Source: JAHBXL01 sp964409775 (GTDB lineage: Bacteria; Planctomycetota; Phycisphaerae; Phycisphaerales; UBA1924). Taken from it: a stretch of 64,000 bases of DNA. The notes beneath the pieces are model-generated. The model was given only the letters and a program-made list of their open reading frames with translations. It was not told the origin of the DNA and made no database searches. Each line of letters starts with the position of its first letter. Position 1 is the stretch's first letter. The position numbers and the translations under genes are program-made. The stretch spans positions 248,001-312,000 of the forward strand of contig CAYPEI010000001.1 in the NCBI GenBank assembly GCA_964409775.1. Reading direction: 5' to 3'. Positions 49,179 to 56,966 of the stretch are shown piece by piece.

Positions 49179-51413
49179 GTGAGAATCGCGGCCGCTTTCA
49201 TCGTCGCTGTCGCCTCGGCTGCCCAGGCGCAGATGTTCTCGGTCCTGCCTTCGGGACACGAACCCGCCGCTGCTCCGGCATGGTCAGTTCCGGGGCCACG
49301 ACCGGTGGGTGGCTGCATCGTCCGGGTCGACATTCCCGCCCTCTCCGCGACGCTCGGCCTCGCCCCGGCGCAGCGGCTTGACGCCCGCTTGGCCGACTAC
49401 GGGATGCAGATGCCGCTTCCTGGTCCGGGTGGAGATCTCGTTCCCTGCTTTGTGGCGGAGTCGCCGGTCATCGAGGCGCCGCTTCAAGGCCGCTTTCCGC
49501 AGATCCGTAGTTTCATTGTGCAGTCGGTTGATGGCCGCGCATCGGGCCGGCTCGAACTCACCCAGCGCGGCCTGACGGCGATGCTCCGCGCTGTCCGCCC
49601 CGCGGATTCGCCGCACGCGAGTGCCGTAGGCGATACCTGGATGATCGACATCTGGCAGTCCGGCGATCCGGCCCACGCCGCTGTGTACTGGCTTCGCGAT
49701 TTGAACGCGACCGCAGACTGGACCTGCCACACCGCCGCCCCGCTCCCGCAGGCCGCAGATCGGCCCGAGGCCCTGCGTGACCCGGCCCAGCAGGATGACG
49801 GTTCTCCTTCTACCCGCGGCGGCGGGCCGCAACTCAGCACGGTCCGCATCGCGATGGCGTGCACGGGGGAGTACGGTCTTCATCAGTGCGCGGTGCTTGG
49901 CCACGCCCCGAACATCGCGGACCCGCTGGCCGCGATCGTGACGGTGGTCTCTCGGGCCAACGTGGTGTACGAGGCCGACCTCGCGGTGCACTTCAATCTT
50001 GTTTCGAACAACGACCAGATTGTCTTCATCGACCCGGAGACGGATCCCTACCCGACGACCTGCGACGGCACCGGCGGGGGCGATTGCTCGGGTCCGTTCC
50101 TGAGCGTGAACATCCAGACCCTGTCAAGCCTGATCGGCAACTCCAACTTCGACATCGGTCACCTGCTGACCCGGGTGTACGGAGGCGTGGCCTACCTCAA
50201 TGCGCTGTGCACATCGAACAAGGCCGGCGGCATTTCCGGCATTCCCCGCGGCGGCGATGTCGATCCGCTCTCCGCGCTCATCGCCATCCACGAACTCGGC
50301 CATCAGTTCGGCGCCAATCACACATTCAGCGGCACGCGCGGGCGGTGCTTCGGAAACGTCAACCTCTCGACCGCATGGGAAGCCGGCTCGGGCTCCTCGC
50401 CCATGGCCTATGCGGGGGGCTGCCCCGTGGGTGATGCGCCGCCCACGGACAACGTCGTTCAGTTCTGCGATCCGTACTTTCATCACGGCAGCGTTCGAGA
50501 GATGATGACGCTTCTGGGAAATCGGACCTGCCCGGTCCGGGCGACGGTCGCGAACAACCCGCCGGTGATTGTCTCCACAACCGCCGATCAGGCGATTCCC
50601 CCCGGAACTCCCTTCGCACTGTCCGTCTTGGCGACGGATGCGGATGGCGATGCGCTGACCTGCTCATGGGAGCAGTACGACTCGGGCTTTGCGCGCCCGC
50701 TCACCGGGCCCGATGCCTTCGACAACGGGCAGGGCGCGCTCTTCCGCGCCTTCTCGCCTGTGCTGTCGGCGACTCGCACATTCCCGCGGATGGCAGATGT
50801 CCTTTCGGGCGTGCCGACACCGGGCGAGATGCTCCCGGCCGCGACCGGCGTCACCAGGCGATTCCGTGTCATCGTTCGCGATAACTTTCCGGGCGCGGGG
50901 GGCGTGGCGATTTCGCCGTTCGTCCGTCTCACAATTGCGACCGGAGCCACGCCATTCTCGTTACTCGCGCCGGTCGCAGGAACGACACTTGCCGCAGGAC
51001 CGAACCAGGTGCTCTGGAGCGTCGGCGGCACCGATCAGGCGCCGATTTCGTGCGGAAGCGTGACGGCCCGCCTGTCTCTCGATGACGGACTCAGTTTCGA
51101 TCGAGTCCTCGGCACATTCCCCAACTCCGGCGCGGCGATCGTTCAACTCCCGCCGCTCGTCGAGGCCGCCGCCGCGAGGATCCGTGTGGATGCGGACGGC
51201 CGTGCCTTCTTCGCCGTCTCGGCGCCGTTCACGCTCGATCGCGGGTGCATCGCGGACTTTGACGGTGCGGGAGGTGTCGGTGTGCCCGACATCTTCGCGT
51301 TCCTTGCCGCGTGGTTCGCTCAAGATCCGCGCACGGATATCGACGGCATTCCGGGCATCGCCGTGCCGGACATCTTCGCATTCCTGAGCCTCTGGTTTGC
51401 AGGGTGCGTGTAG
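49179..51413 (+). CDS. Secreted metzincin (reprolysin-like) protease with dockerin-like tail
   Basis: An exported zinc endopeptidase, 744 aa. A short signal peptide (MRIAAAFIVAVASAAQA) is followed by a propeptide-like region to about 205 (FIVQSVDGRASGRLELTQRG). The catalytic domain starts near 223 with TVRIAMACTGEYGLHQCAVLG. The zinc motif HELGHQFGANH occupies 371-381. Downstream lie SPMAYAGGCPVGDAPP, containing the Met turn expected after the metzincin helix, two beta-sandwich domains (ITTADQAIPPGTPFALSVLATDADGD; ATPFSLLAPVAGTTLAAGPNQVLWS), then the dockerin-like pair DFDGAGGVGVPDIFAFLAAWF and DIDGIPGIAVPDIFAFLSLWF. GTG 49179 is the start nearest the signal. Confidence 0.88.
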   Translation: MRIAAAFIVAVASAAQAQMFSVLPSGHEPAAAPAWSVPGPRPVGGCIVRVDIPALSATLGLAPAQRLDARLADYGMQMPLPGPGGDLVPCFVAESPVIEAPLQGRFPQIRSFIVQSVDGRASGRLELTQRGLTAMLRAVRPADSPHASAVGDTWMIDIWQSGDPAHAAVYWLRDLNATADWTCHTAAPLPQAADRPEALRDPAQQDDGSPSTRGGGPQLSTVRIAMACTGEYGLHQCAVLGHAPNIADPLAAIVTVVSRANVVYEADLAVHFNLVSNNDQIVFIDPETDPYPTTCDGTGGGDCSGPFLSVNIQTLSSLIGNSNFDIGHLLTRVYGGVAYLNALCTSNKAGGISGIPRGGDVDPLSALIAIHELGHQFGANHTFSGTRGRCFGNVNLSTAWEAGSGSSPMAYAGGCPVGDAPPTDNVVQFCDPYFHHGSVREMMTLLGNRTCPVRATVANNPPVIVSTTADQAIPPGTPFALSVLATDADGDALTCSWEQYDSGFARPLTGPDAFDNGQGALFRAFSPVLSATRTFPRMADVLSGVPTPGEMLPAATGVTRRFRVIVRDNFPGAGGVAISPFVRLTIATGATPFSLLAPVAGTTLAAGPNQVLWSVGGTDQAPISCGSVTARLSLDDGLSFDRVLGTFPNSGAAIVQLPPLVEAAAARIRVDADGRAFFAVSAPFTLDRGCIADFDGAGGVGVPDIFAFLAAWFAQDPRTDIDGIPGIAVPDIFAFLSLWFAGCV

Positions 51414-51450
51414 CGCCGCGGTGCGGAAACGGTCTGCGGGAGGGCGGAAC

Positions 51451-53493
51451 TCAGTTGGCCTGGGCGACCGACTTGTCGTCCGGGGCGGGCGATGCCGGCA
51501 CTCCGAGGTAAGACAACGTGCGCTCCATGATGCGTCGCACCACGGGGCCCGCGGTGGCCGCCCCGTAGTGCTTGCGGGCCGCGACGAGGCTGGGGCCCGG
51601 GTCATCGATGACCACGAGCACCACGATCCGCGGCTCTTCCACAGGGCCGCCGGCGATGAACGACGAGTTGTACTGGCCCTGGAAATAGCCGTCCGAGCCG
51701 CGGGGGCGCTTCTTGCCGGGCGGCGGGGGGCCGAGGGGGATCTCCGCCGTGCCCGACTTGCCGAACGCCTCGTATCGGAGGTGGACGGTCTCGTCCTTCC
51801 TCGTCATGCGCTGGTCGAGGTTGTGCGTTACGCCGCGCATCGTGTCGCGGGCGAGTTCGGCGATCTCCCGCGGCAGGACGCGCACGCCGGGCACGATCCC
51901 GCCACCGGGCGCATCGGCCGGGACAGCGCGAAGGGTGATGGGGGGAAGGGTTCCCGCCAGTTCGCCGGAGCGGGCGAGCGCGGAGTAGGCTCGGACCATC
52001 TGGATCGGTGTCACCGCGACCTCGTGGCCCATCGCGACCGATGTTTGCGAGTACTTGGACCAGTTCTTCTTGCTCGTGACCAGGCCGGTGGACTCCCCGA
52101 CGAGGCCGATGCCGGTCCGCCTGCCGAAACCGAAGCGGAGCACCCCGTCGCGCATCTGGTCAAAACTCAGACGGCTTGTGACCTTGGCCATGCCGATGTT
52201 GGACGAGTTGACCAGCACCTCGCGCCAGGTCATGACATCCCGCATGGTGACGTCGTTGACCGGGCGGCCGTAGGGGGTAATCCAGTGCCCGCCCTCGGTG
52301 TCGATCTTCTCGTCCGGAGTGACCACGCCCGCTTCGGTGGCCACCGACCACATGAAGGCCTTGAAGGTCGAACCGGGCTCGTAGACATCCTCGACGCAGC
52401 GGTTGCGGGCGAGCGAGGCTTCCTTGGCGCGAGATTTGTCAACGTTGATGGTGATGTACCGGGGACGGCCGCCGTGTTCCTGGCCGATGGGCACATCCCA
52501 CTTGTAAGGCACAGCCCCGGGAACCGGACGCAGGACGTCGGCGAGCGCCAGGAGTTCGCCGGTCCGGGGGTCGATGACAACGGCCCGCCCGCCCGCGGCA
52601 TCCGCTTCCTCGACGCCGCGACGAACCTCTTCGAGCACGATGCGTTGCACTTCAAGATCGAGCGAGAGCCGGACGTCGTGTCCGCGCTGCGGGGCCGCGT
52701 AGCCCTGGGCGTTGACCCACAGTGGTCTTCCCTTGGCATCGCGGACGTACTCAATCCGTCCGGGGGTGGGCGCTGCGTCGCCGTTGATCATTTTTTCGAC
52801 GCCGAGCAGTCCCTCGTGATCAATGCCGACCTTGCCGAGCAGCCCCGCGACCAGGTCGTCCGCGGGCGTCTCCCGGAGTTGACGCGTCTCCAAGTGCACG
52901 CCGGGGATCTTGAGTCCCTTGACGACATCGACGCGCCAGTCTTCGAGGACGCCTCCGTTGGGTCCGTGGTTGAGCGCGACGTAACGATTCAGGCCTTTGT
53001 CCGCTTCGGTCCATGGGTCGTTGTCGCTCTCCGCCGCGAGCAGGCGTTCGTTCTCCGCCAACTTCGGGGCGAGCCTCCGCATGATCTCCTCGAAGGGGAT
53101 ATCGGTGGCATCGGAGAGTTTCTGGACCGCATCCTCGGGCGGGTTGGGGAAGTCCACCGGATCGATGAAGACGCGGAAGGCAAAGCGGGTCAGCGCGAGA
53201 GGACGGCCGCGCCGGTCGAGCACATCGCCCCGAACACCCGGCTCCGAGCGGGCGGAGACGCGGCTGCCGCCGTGGGCGGCGAGCAGTTCCCCCGGGGCGA
53301 CCTGCAGTTGCACGACGCGAGCGAGCATGAGGCCCAGCAGGACACAGATCGCAGAGATTGACAGAAGCGCCACGCGATCGATCCGCGCGCCGGGAGTCGG
53401 CTCAGAGTCGAGTTCGTCGCCGATGGCGGATTCGTCGCCGGGACGATCGGCAGGGGGCTGCGGCGCAACGTGGTCCTTGAGGGTGGCGTCCAT
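51451..53493 (-). CDS. ftsI: Penicillin-binding protein 2/FtsI (peptidoglycan transpeptidase)
   Basis: Crosslinks septal peptidoglycan, with its active site outside the inner membrane. The 680-aa product has a cytoplasmic N-terminus, one membrane helix (VALLSISAICVLLGLMLARVVQL, about 43-65), the pedestal region GVRGDVLDRRGRPLALTRFAFRVFIDP, and the transpeptidase motifs EPGSTFKAF (nucleophile Ser, SxxK), NSSNIGM (SxN) and FGKSGTAEI (KSG variant of KTG). It is last in the run rsmH - small ORF - lysM - ftsL - ftsI, matching the usual dcw gene order apart from the extra genes. Planctomycetes of this class having a septal PBP is plausible but not common to the whole phylum. Confidence 0.9.
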   Translation of the reverse strand: MDATLKDHVAPQPPADRPGDESAIGDELDSEPTPGARIDRVALLSISAICVLLGLMLARVVQLQVAPGELLAAHGGSRVSARSEPGVRGDVLDRRGRPLALTRFAFRVFIDPVDFPNPPEDAVQKLSDATDIPFEEIMRRLAPKLAENERLLAAESDNDPWTEADKGLNRYVALNHGPNGGVLEDWRVDVVKGLKIPGVHLETRQLRETPADDLVAGLLGKVGIDHEGLLGVEKMINGDAAPTPGRIEYVRDAKGRPLWVNAQGYAAPQRGHDVRLSLDLEVQRIVLEEVRRGVEEADAAGGRAVVIDPRTGELLALADVLRPVPGAVPYKWDVPIGQEHGGRPRYITINVDKSRAKEASLARNRCVEDVYEPGSTFKAFMWSVATEAGVVTPDEKIDTEGGHWITPYGRPVNDVTMRDVMTWREVLVNSSNIGMAKVTSRLSFDQMRDGVLRFGFGRRTGIGLVGESTGLVTSKKNWSKYSQTSVAMGHEVAVTPIQMVRAYSALARSGELAGTLPPITLRAVPADAPGGGIVPGVRVLPREIAELARDTMRGVTHNLDQRMTRKDETVHLRYEAFGKSGTAEIPLGPPPPGKKRPRGSDGYFQGQYNSSFIAGGPVEEPRIVVLVVIDDPGPSLVAARKHYGAATAGPVVRRIMERTLSYLGVPASPAPDDKSVAQAN

Positions 53494-53546
53494 GCGGTAC
53501 CCCTGGTTGGCTTTCAGGCTTGGGCGGTTGGAAGTGAAGCGACTGA

Positions 53547-53858
53547 TCAGCGCGGCGTGTCCATCACCAGAGCGTCTTTCGCGGCGGCCTCCTGCTCACG
53601 TCGCACAAGTTCGAGGTAGCGATCCTGCGAGATGGGGAGGAGTTTGCCCAGCCGCGACGCCGCGGCCTGGATGCGCTGCGGTGTGACGCGGGAAGCAATC
53701 TCGGCGCGGAGCCGCCAGAGCGTGCGGTCGTGCTGGGCCACACGCCGCTGCGCATCGGCCAGTTCGTGGGCGCACTGGATGCGGAGTTGCCGGTTCACAA
53801 GCAGCACGCCTGCGACGACGCCAAGACTGATGATGAGGAACGCCAACTTCCCGAACAC
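53547..53858 (-). CDS. ftsL: FtsL-like division protein
   Basis: A small bitopic membrane protein, 103 aa. One N-terminal helix (LAFLIISLGVVAGVLLVN, about 5-22) precedes a coiled coil (LRIQCAHELADAQRRVAQHDRTLWRLRAEIASRV, about 25-58) and an Arg/Ala/Gln-rich tail. Sequence alone would not name it, but the size, topology, coiled coil and position right before ftsI and after rsmH match FtsL, which acts with FtsB/FtsI at the division site. It starts 4 bp after the lysM stop. Confidence 0.7.
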   Translation of the reverse strand: MFGKLAFLIISLGVVAGVLLVNRQLRIQCAHELADAQRRVAQHDRTLWRLRAEIASRVTPQRIQAAASRLGKLLPISQDRYLELVRREQEAAAKDALVMDTPR

Positions 53859-53862
53859 GCAT

Positions 53863-54855
53863 TCACCTCGCGGGGATTCGCAGTTTCATGCCGGCGGTCA
53901 GGGTGTCGGGATCAGGCATCACGTCGGAGTTCAGCGATGCGATCTCGGGCCAGCGTTTGGCCGAGCCCAGGGTCTTGCGGGCAACCATGCCCAGTTCATC
54001 GCCGCGCTGCACCACGTAAATGGAGTAACCGGGGCCCGAGCCGTCGCGCTTCTGGGGCGAATCGGCCTTCGTCGGGCCCTGCGGCTGCTTCTGCGGGGCA
54101 GGGCTGTCGGGAACTCTTGCGCCCGGGGGAGGCAGAACGGCCTGGCCAAGGAGAACGTCCTTCGGGGGCAGATCGATGACCACGCCGCCGCGAAGTTCGC
54201 CGGAACTGCCAATCTTCCCGGGATTGAACTCGCGCAGTCGCTGCCAGAGATTGCCATCCCCATATTGAGTGACAGCGATGCGGTAGATCGAGTCACCCTC
54301 CTGAATCGTGTGACGCTTGATGGTGCCGGAGGAGTAGGGCTTGCTGGCGATTGGAGGCGGGCTGACCTGTTCAACAGGCTTCGTCAGCACCGTCTCGGGA
54401 CCGGGGATGGCCTTGCCTGGACCCGCCGTGAAGCGTTCTCCGGGCGACCCGGTTGCAGGCTCAAAGTCCGAGCGGAGCGGCTCGGGGACGGAGTTGTCGC
54501 CCGGTCGTTTGCCCATGACGAGTTCAGGAGGCGTCGGAGTGCCGGTCTGGCCGCCCTGAGCGACGCCCGAAGGAGCCGCGGGAGGGGTCGGAGGTTGATA
54601 CGAAGGCTGCTCGGGCAGGCGGTTGGCGACGTTGTGGGAGGTTAGCGTGTCGGGCAGTTGGGGCCGGCTGGTGGGGTCGGCCGGGACCCGCAACCCATCC
54701 GAAGAACTCCCGAACTTGACCGGAGTTCCCGCGGACATTGCGCCCGCGGACACATCCTGAAGGCGAGCCGGGGAGAAGTGGTCGCTGATCAAAACTCCGA
54801 CGATCAGCACGAGGGAGAAACCGACAATGAGAGCGAGCTTGTGTTCGCGGGTCAC
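53863..54855 (-). CDS. Membrane-anchored protein with two LysM-like domains
   Basis: Likely binds peptidoglycan in the periplasm, 330 aa. An N-terminal membrane anchor (LALIVGFSLVLIVGVLISDHF, residues 7-27) is followed by a Pro/Gly/Thr-rich linker (about 40-180). The first LysM-like domain runs from about 185 (RHTIQEGDSIYRIAVTQYGDGNLWQRLREFN) and the second ends at the C-terminus (IYVVQRGDELGMVARKTLGSAKRWPEIASLN..PDTLTAGMKLRIP). The GTG start at 54855 overlaps the stop of the 39-aa ORF (GTGA). It sits between rsmH and ftsL, so an envelope or division role is inferred from place. Confidence 0.82.
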   Translation of the reverse strand: MTREHKLALIVGFSLVLIVGVLISDHFSPARLQDVSAGAMSAGTPVKFGSSSDGLRVPADPTSRPQLPDTLTSHNVANRLPEQPSYQPPTPPAAPSGVAQGGQTGTPTPPELVMGKRPGDNSVPEPLRSDFEPATGSPGERFTAGPGKAIPGPETVLTKPVEQVSPPPIASKPYSSGTIKRHTIQEGDSIYRIAVTQYGDGNLWQRLREFNPGKIGSSGELRGGVVIDLPPKDVLLGQAVLPPPGARVPDSPAPQKQPQGPTKADSPQKRDGSGPGYSIYVVQRGDELGMVARKTLGSAKRWPEIASLNSDVMPDPDTLTAGMKLRIPAR

Positions 54856-54971
54856 TGCTGCATCCTTGCTGCGAGTGGGTGTGAAGCGGCTTGGGGAGAA
54901 TGACTCGGCGTTCGGAGCCGTTTGGCTTCAAAGAGCGGGGTCCTTCCCGCGATCGGCCTCGGTTTGGTCAT
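54852..54971 (-). CDS. 39-residue basic ORF coupled to rsmH and lysM
   Basis: A small frame, ATG 54971 to TGA 54852, product beginning MTKPRPIAGRTPLFEAKRL and ending AARMQQ. It overlaps the rsmH stop by 4 bp (ATGA, 54968-54971) and the lysM start by 4 bp (GTGA, 54852-54855). Both overlaps are the usual marks of translational coupling. The peptide is rich in K, R, P and S with no membrane segment. It may be a real small protein or merely a ribosome bridge between the genes. Confidence 0.45.
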   Translation of the reverse strand: MTKPRPIAGRTPLFEAKRLRTPSHSPQAASHPLAARMQQ

Positions 54972-55927
54972 CGTACATCCTCGGTTTGGTCGCTGCGGAG
55001 GCGGATGACGCGCAGTTTCGCCGATCGGGCACGGGGGTTGTGGGCCGTTTCCGCGTCGTCGGCCTGGATGGCCCCCCGCTCGATCGCGACGGCCCGCCCG
55101 GCGGAGATCAGGCCGGCGAACACCTGCTTGACCGGACGGTCCTCCAGCGAATGGAATGCAATGATCCCGATTCTTGCGCCGCCATCCGGCCCGGTGCGGA
55201 GCCAGGTTGTGCGGCCGACTTCGCCCGCGCGGTGGATCGAGGAGAGAAGAGCATCCAGATGACCCAGTTCATCGTTGACCGCGATCCGGAGGGCCTGAAA
55301 CGTCCGGGTTGCGGGGTCGATGGGCGACTTGCCGCCCGGTCGGCCTGCCACGCCGTGCACGATCGCGGCGAGTTGGGCGGTTGTCGTGATCGGGCGCGAC
55401 GAACGGGCGCGAAAGATCGCCGCGGCGATGCGGCCGGCGGAACGGTCCTCGCCGTAATCGTGGATGATCCTGGCCAACTCGCGTTCCGGAAGAGTATTGA
55501 CAAGTTCCGCCGCGGTGACCGGTGACGAGGGGTCCAACCGCATATCCAGCGGCCCTTCGCGCTGAAAACTGAACCCGCGCAGGCTGTCACTGATCTGATT
55601 GGACGAGAATCCGAGGTCGGCGAGCAGCACATCCACGACAAGCCCATGCTCCTGGGCGAGACGGGCCGCGGCGGAAAACGGTGCGTGAACAGCGATCACA
55701 CGGGGCGGCATGGCGATGGCACGCACCCGGGCCTCAGCGCGGCGGAGGTTTCCCTGGTCGATATCAAGCAGCAGGAGCGTCCCGGTCGGGCCGATGCGTT
55801 CAGCCATCGCTGCGGCGTGCCCGCCGAGCCCCGCGGTGCAATCCAAGACCGTCTCGCCGGGACGGGGGGCGAGCGTGCGCAGCACCGCCTCCAGCAGCAC
55901 CGGGATGTGCTCGCCCGGCGCGGTCAT
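54968..55927 (-). CDS. rsmH: 16S rRNA (cytosine(1402)-N(4))-methyltransferase RsmH
   Basis: Methylates N4 of C1402 in 16S rRNA, in the cytoplasm. The 319-aa protein starts MTAPGEHIPVLLEAVLRTL and has motif I VLDCTAGLGGHAAAMAERIG, the conserved VLLADLGFSSNQISDSLRGFSFQREGPLDMRLD, ELVNTLPERELARIIHDYGEDRSAGRIAAAI and a late FHSLEDRPVKQVF. The final Arg-rich tail is AHNPRARSAKLRVIRL. ATG 55927 overlaps the preceding stop by 4 bp. Its place before ftsL/ftsI is the normal dcw position, although mraZ is absent here. Confidence 0.95.
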   Translation of the reverse strand: MTAPGEHIPVLLEAVLRTLAPRPGETVLDCTAGLGGHAAAMAERIGPTGTLLLLDIDQGNLRRAEARVRAIAMPPRVIAVHAPFSAAARLAQEHGLVVDVLLADLGFSSNQISDSLRGFSFQREGPLDMRLDPSSPVTAAELVNTLPERELARIIHDYGEDRSAGRIAAAIFRARSSRPITTTAQLAAIVHGVAGRPGGKSPIDPATRTFQALRIAVNDELGHLDALLSSIHRAGEVGRTTWLRTGPDGGARIGIIAFHSLEDRPVKQVFAGLISAGRAVAIERGAIQADDAETAHNPRARSAKLRVIRLRSDQTEDVR

Positions 55928-56955
55928 GGTGCGGAGTTGGTTGCGGGCGGCGTCGTGGGCGACTCAGGATTCTGTGCAACCGGCTTCGGCCGGATCGTCG
56001 CAAGAACAGGGAAGTGGTCCGAAGGAAACCGCCCATCGGGCATGGTCCGGTCGATCGACGCCGCCAGGATGTCCCAGCGGTCGTTCACGAAAATGTAGTC
56101 GATCTTGTCCGAATCAGGCTTCGGTTTGCCTTTGAAGCCGTTAAATGTTCCGACTTCCGCATCCTGGGGATGCACGGCCCGGAACGTGTCGCGAAGCGGC
56201 GCACGAGCGGCGACAGCCGGGTCCGAAGGTACTTCCGGCTGGAGCATCGCCCGGATCGCGGCGTTGCTCTCGCCGGCGTTGAAGTCGCCGGTGACGATCA
56301 CTGCGTCATCGGCCGCAAGTTCGGCGATGCGCCGCTTGAGCAGTTCAACACTCTTCTCGCGAGAGGGCTGCGATTCGTGATCCAGGTGCGTGTTGAACAC
56401 GGTGAATCCGGTGTTGTTCGCGCTGTCGTACAGACGCACCCATGAGCAGATCCGAGTGATGGTGTTGCCCCAGGACTTTGATCCGGGTGTGTGGGGGGTC
56501 GCGGAGTACCAGAAGTCGCCGGAAGAAGCCGCACGCTCGCCCTCTGTTCCCGCGGGGGCATTGCGGATGTGGAGCCTGTCGTGCCGGTACAAGATCGCCG
56601 AGTGCTCGCCGCGAGACTGTCCGTCGTCGCGCCCGACGCCGACCGAGCGGTACTCGGGCATCTCGGTCAGGAGTTCATCGATCTGGAAACGGAGCGCCTC
56701 CTGCAGTCCGATCACGTCTGCGTGGCTCTCGCGGATGCGATCGATGACCAGTTTGCGTCTTGCGGGCCATGCGTTGTCGCCGTCCGCGGCAGTGCCGTAG
56801 CGGATGTTGAACGTCATGACCACCAGCGCGGCCGATTCGGTCTGCGGCGGTGCGATGGCCGCCGCGTCGGCCGGTGACGGTGCGGCGAACCCTCCGGAAC
56901 CGAGGACCGGTACAAGTGCCGCCAGGGCGAACACAAGGATCGCGATGCGCTGCAT
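55924..56955 (-). CDS. Endonuclease/exonuclease/phosphatase-family protein
   Basis: An exported member of the EEP superfamily of metal-dependent phosphoesterases, 343 aa. Signal peptide MQRIAILVFALAALVPVLGSGGFAAP (about 1-26). Motifs in order: VMTFNIRYGT, DVIGLQEALRFQ (catalytic Glu), GEHSAILYRHDRL, FNTHLDHESQPSREKS (His), VIVTGDFNAGESN (Asp, Asn), DYIFVNDRW and SDHFPVLATI (final Asp-His). The nucleic-acid or phospho-substrate is not deducible. The signal peptide argues for an extracytoplasmic function. The stop overlaps the rsmH start. Confidence 0.88.
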   Translation of the reverse strand: MQRIAILVFALAALVPVLGSGGFAAPSPADAAAIAPPQTESAALVVMTFNIRYGTAADGDNAWPARRKLVIDRIRESHADVIGLQEALRFQIDELLTEMPEYRSVGVGRDDGQSRGEHSAILYRHDRLHIRNAPAGTEGERAASSGDFWYSATPHTPGSKSWGNTITRICSWVRLYDSANNTGFTVFNTHLDHESQPSREKSVELLKRRIAELAADDAVIVTGDFNAGESNAAIRAMLQPEVPSDPAVAARAPLRDTFRAVHPQDAEVGTFNGFKGKPKPDSDKIDYIFVNDRWDILAASIDRTMPDGRFPSDHFPVLATIRPKPVAQNPESPTTPPATNSAP

Positions 56956-56966
56956 AGTGGTCCCTC

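Noticed and set aside
51397..53361. 654-codon plus-strand frame over ftsI
   Set aside because: Shadow of ftsI. Low-complexity D/H/G/R composition and no motifs.
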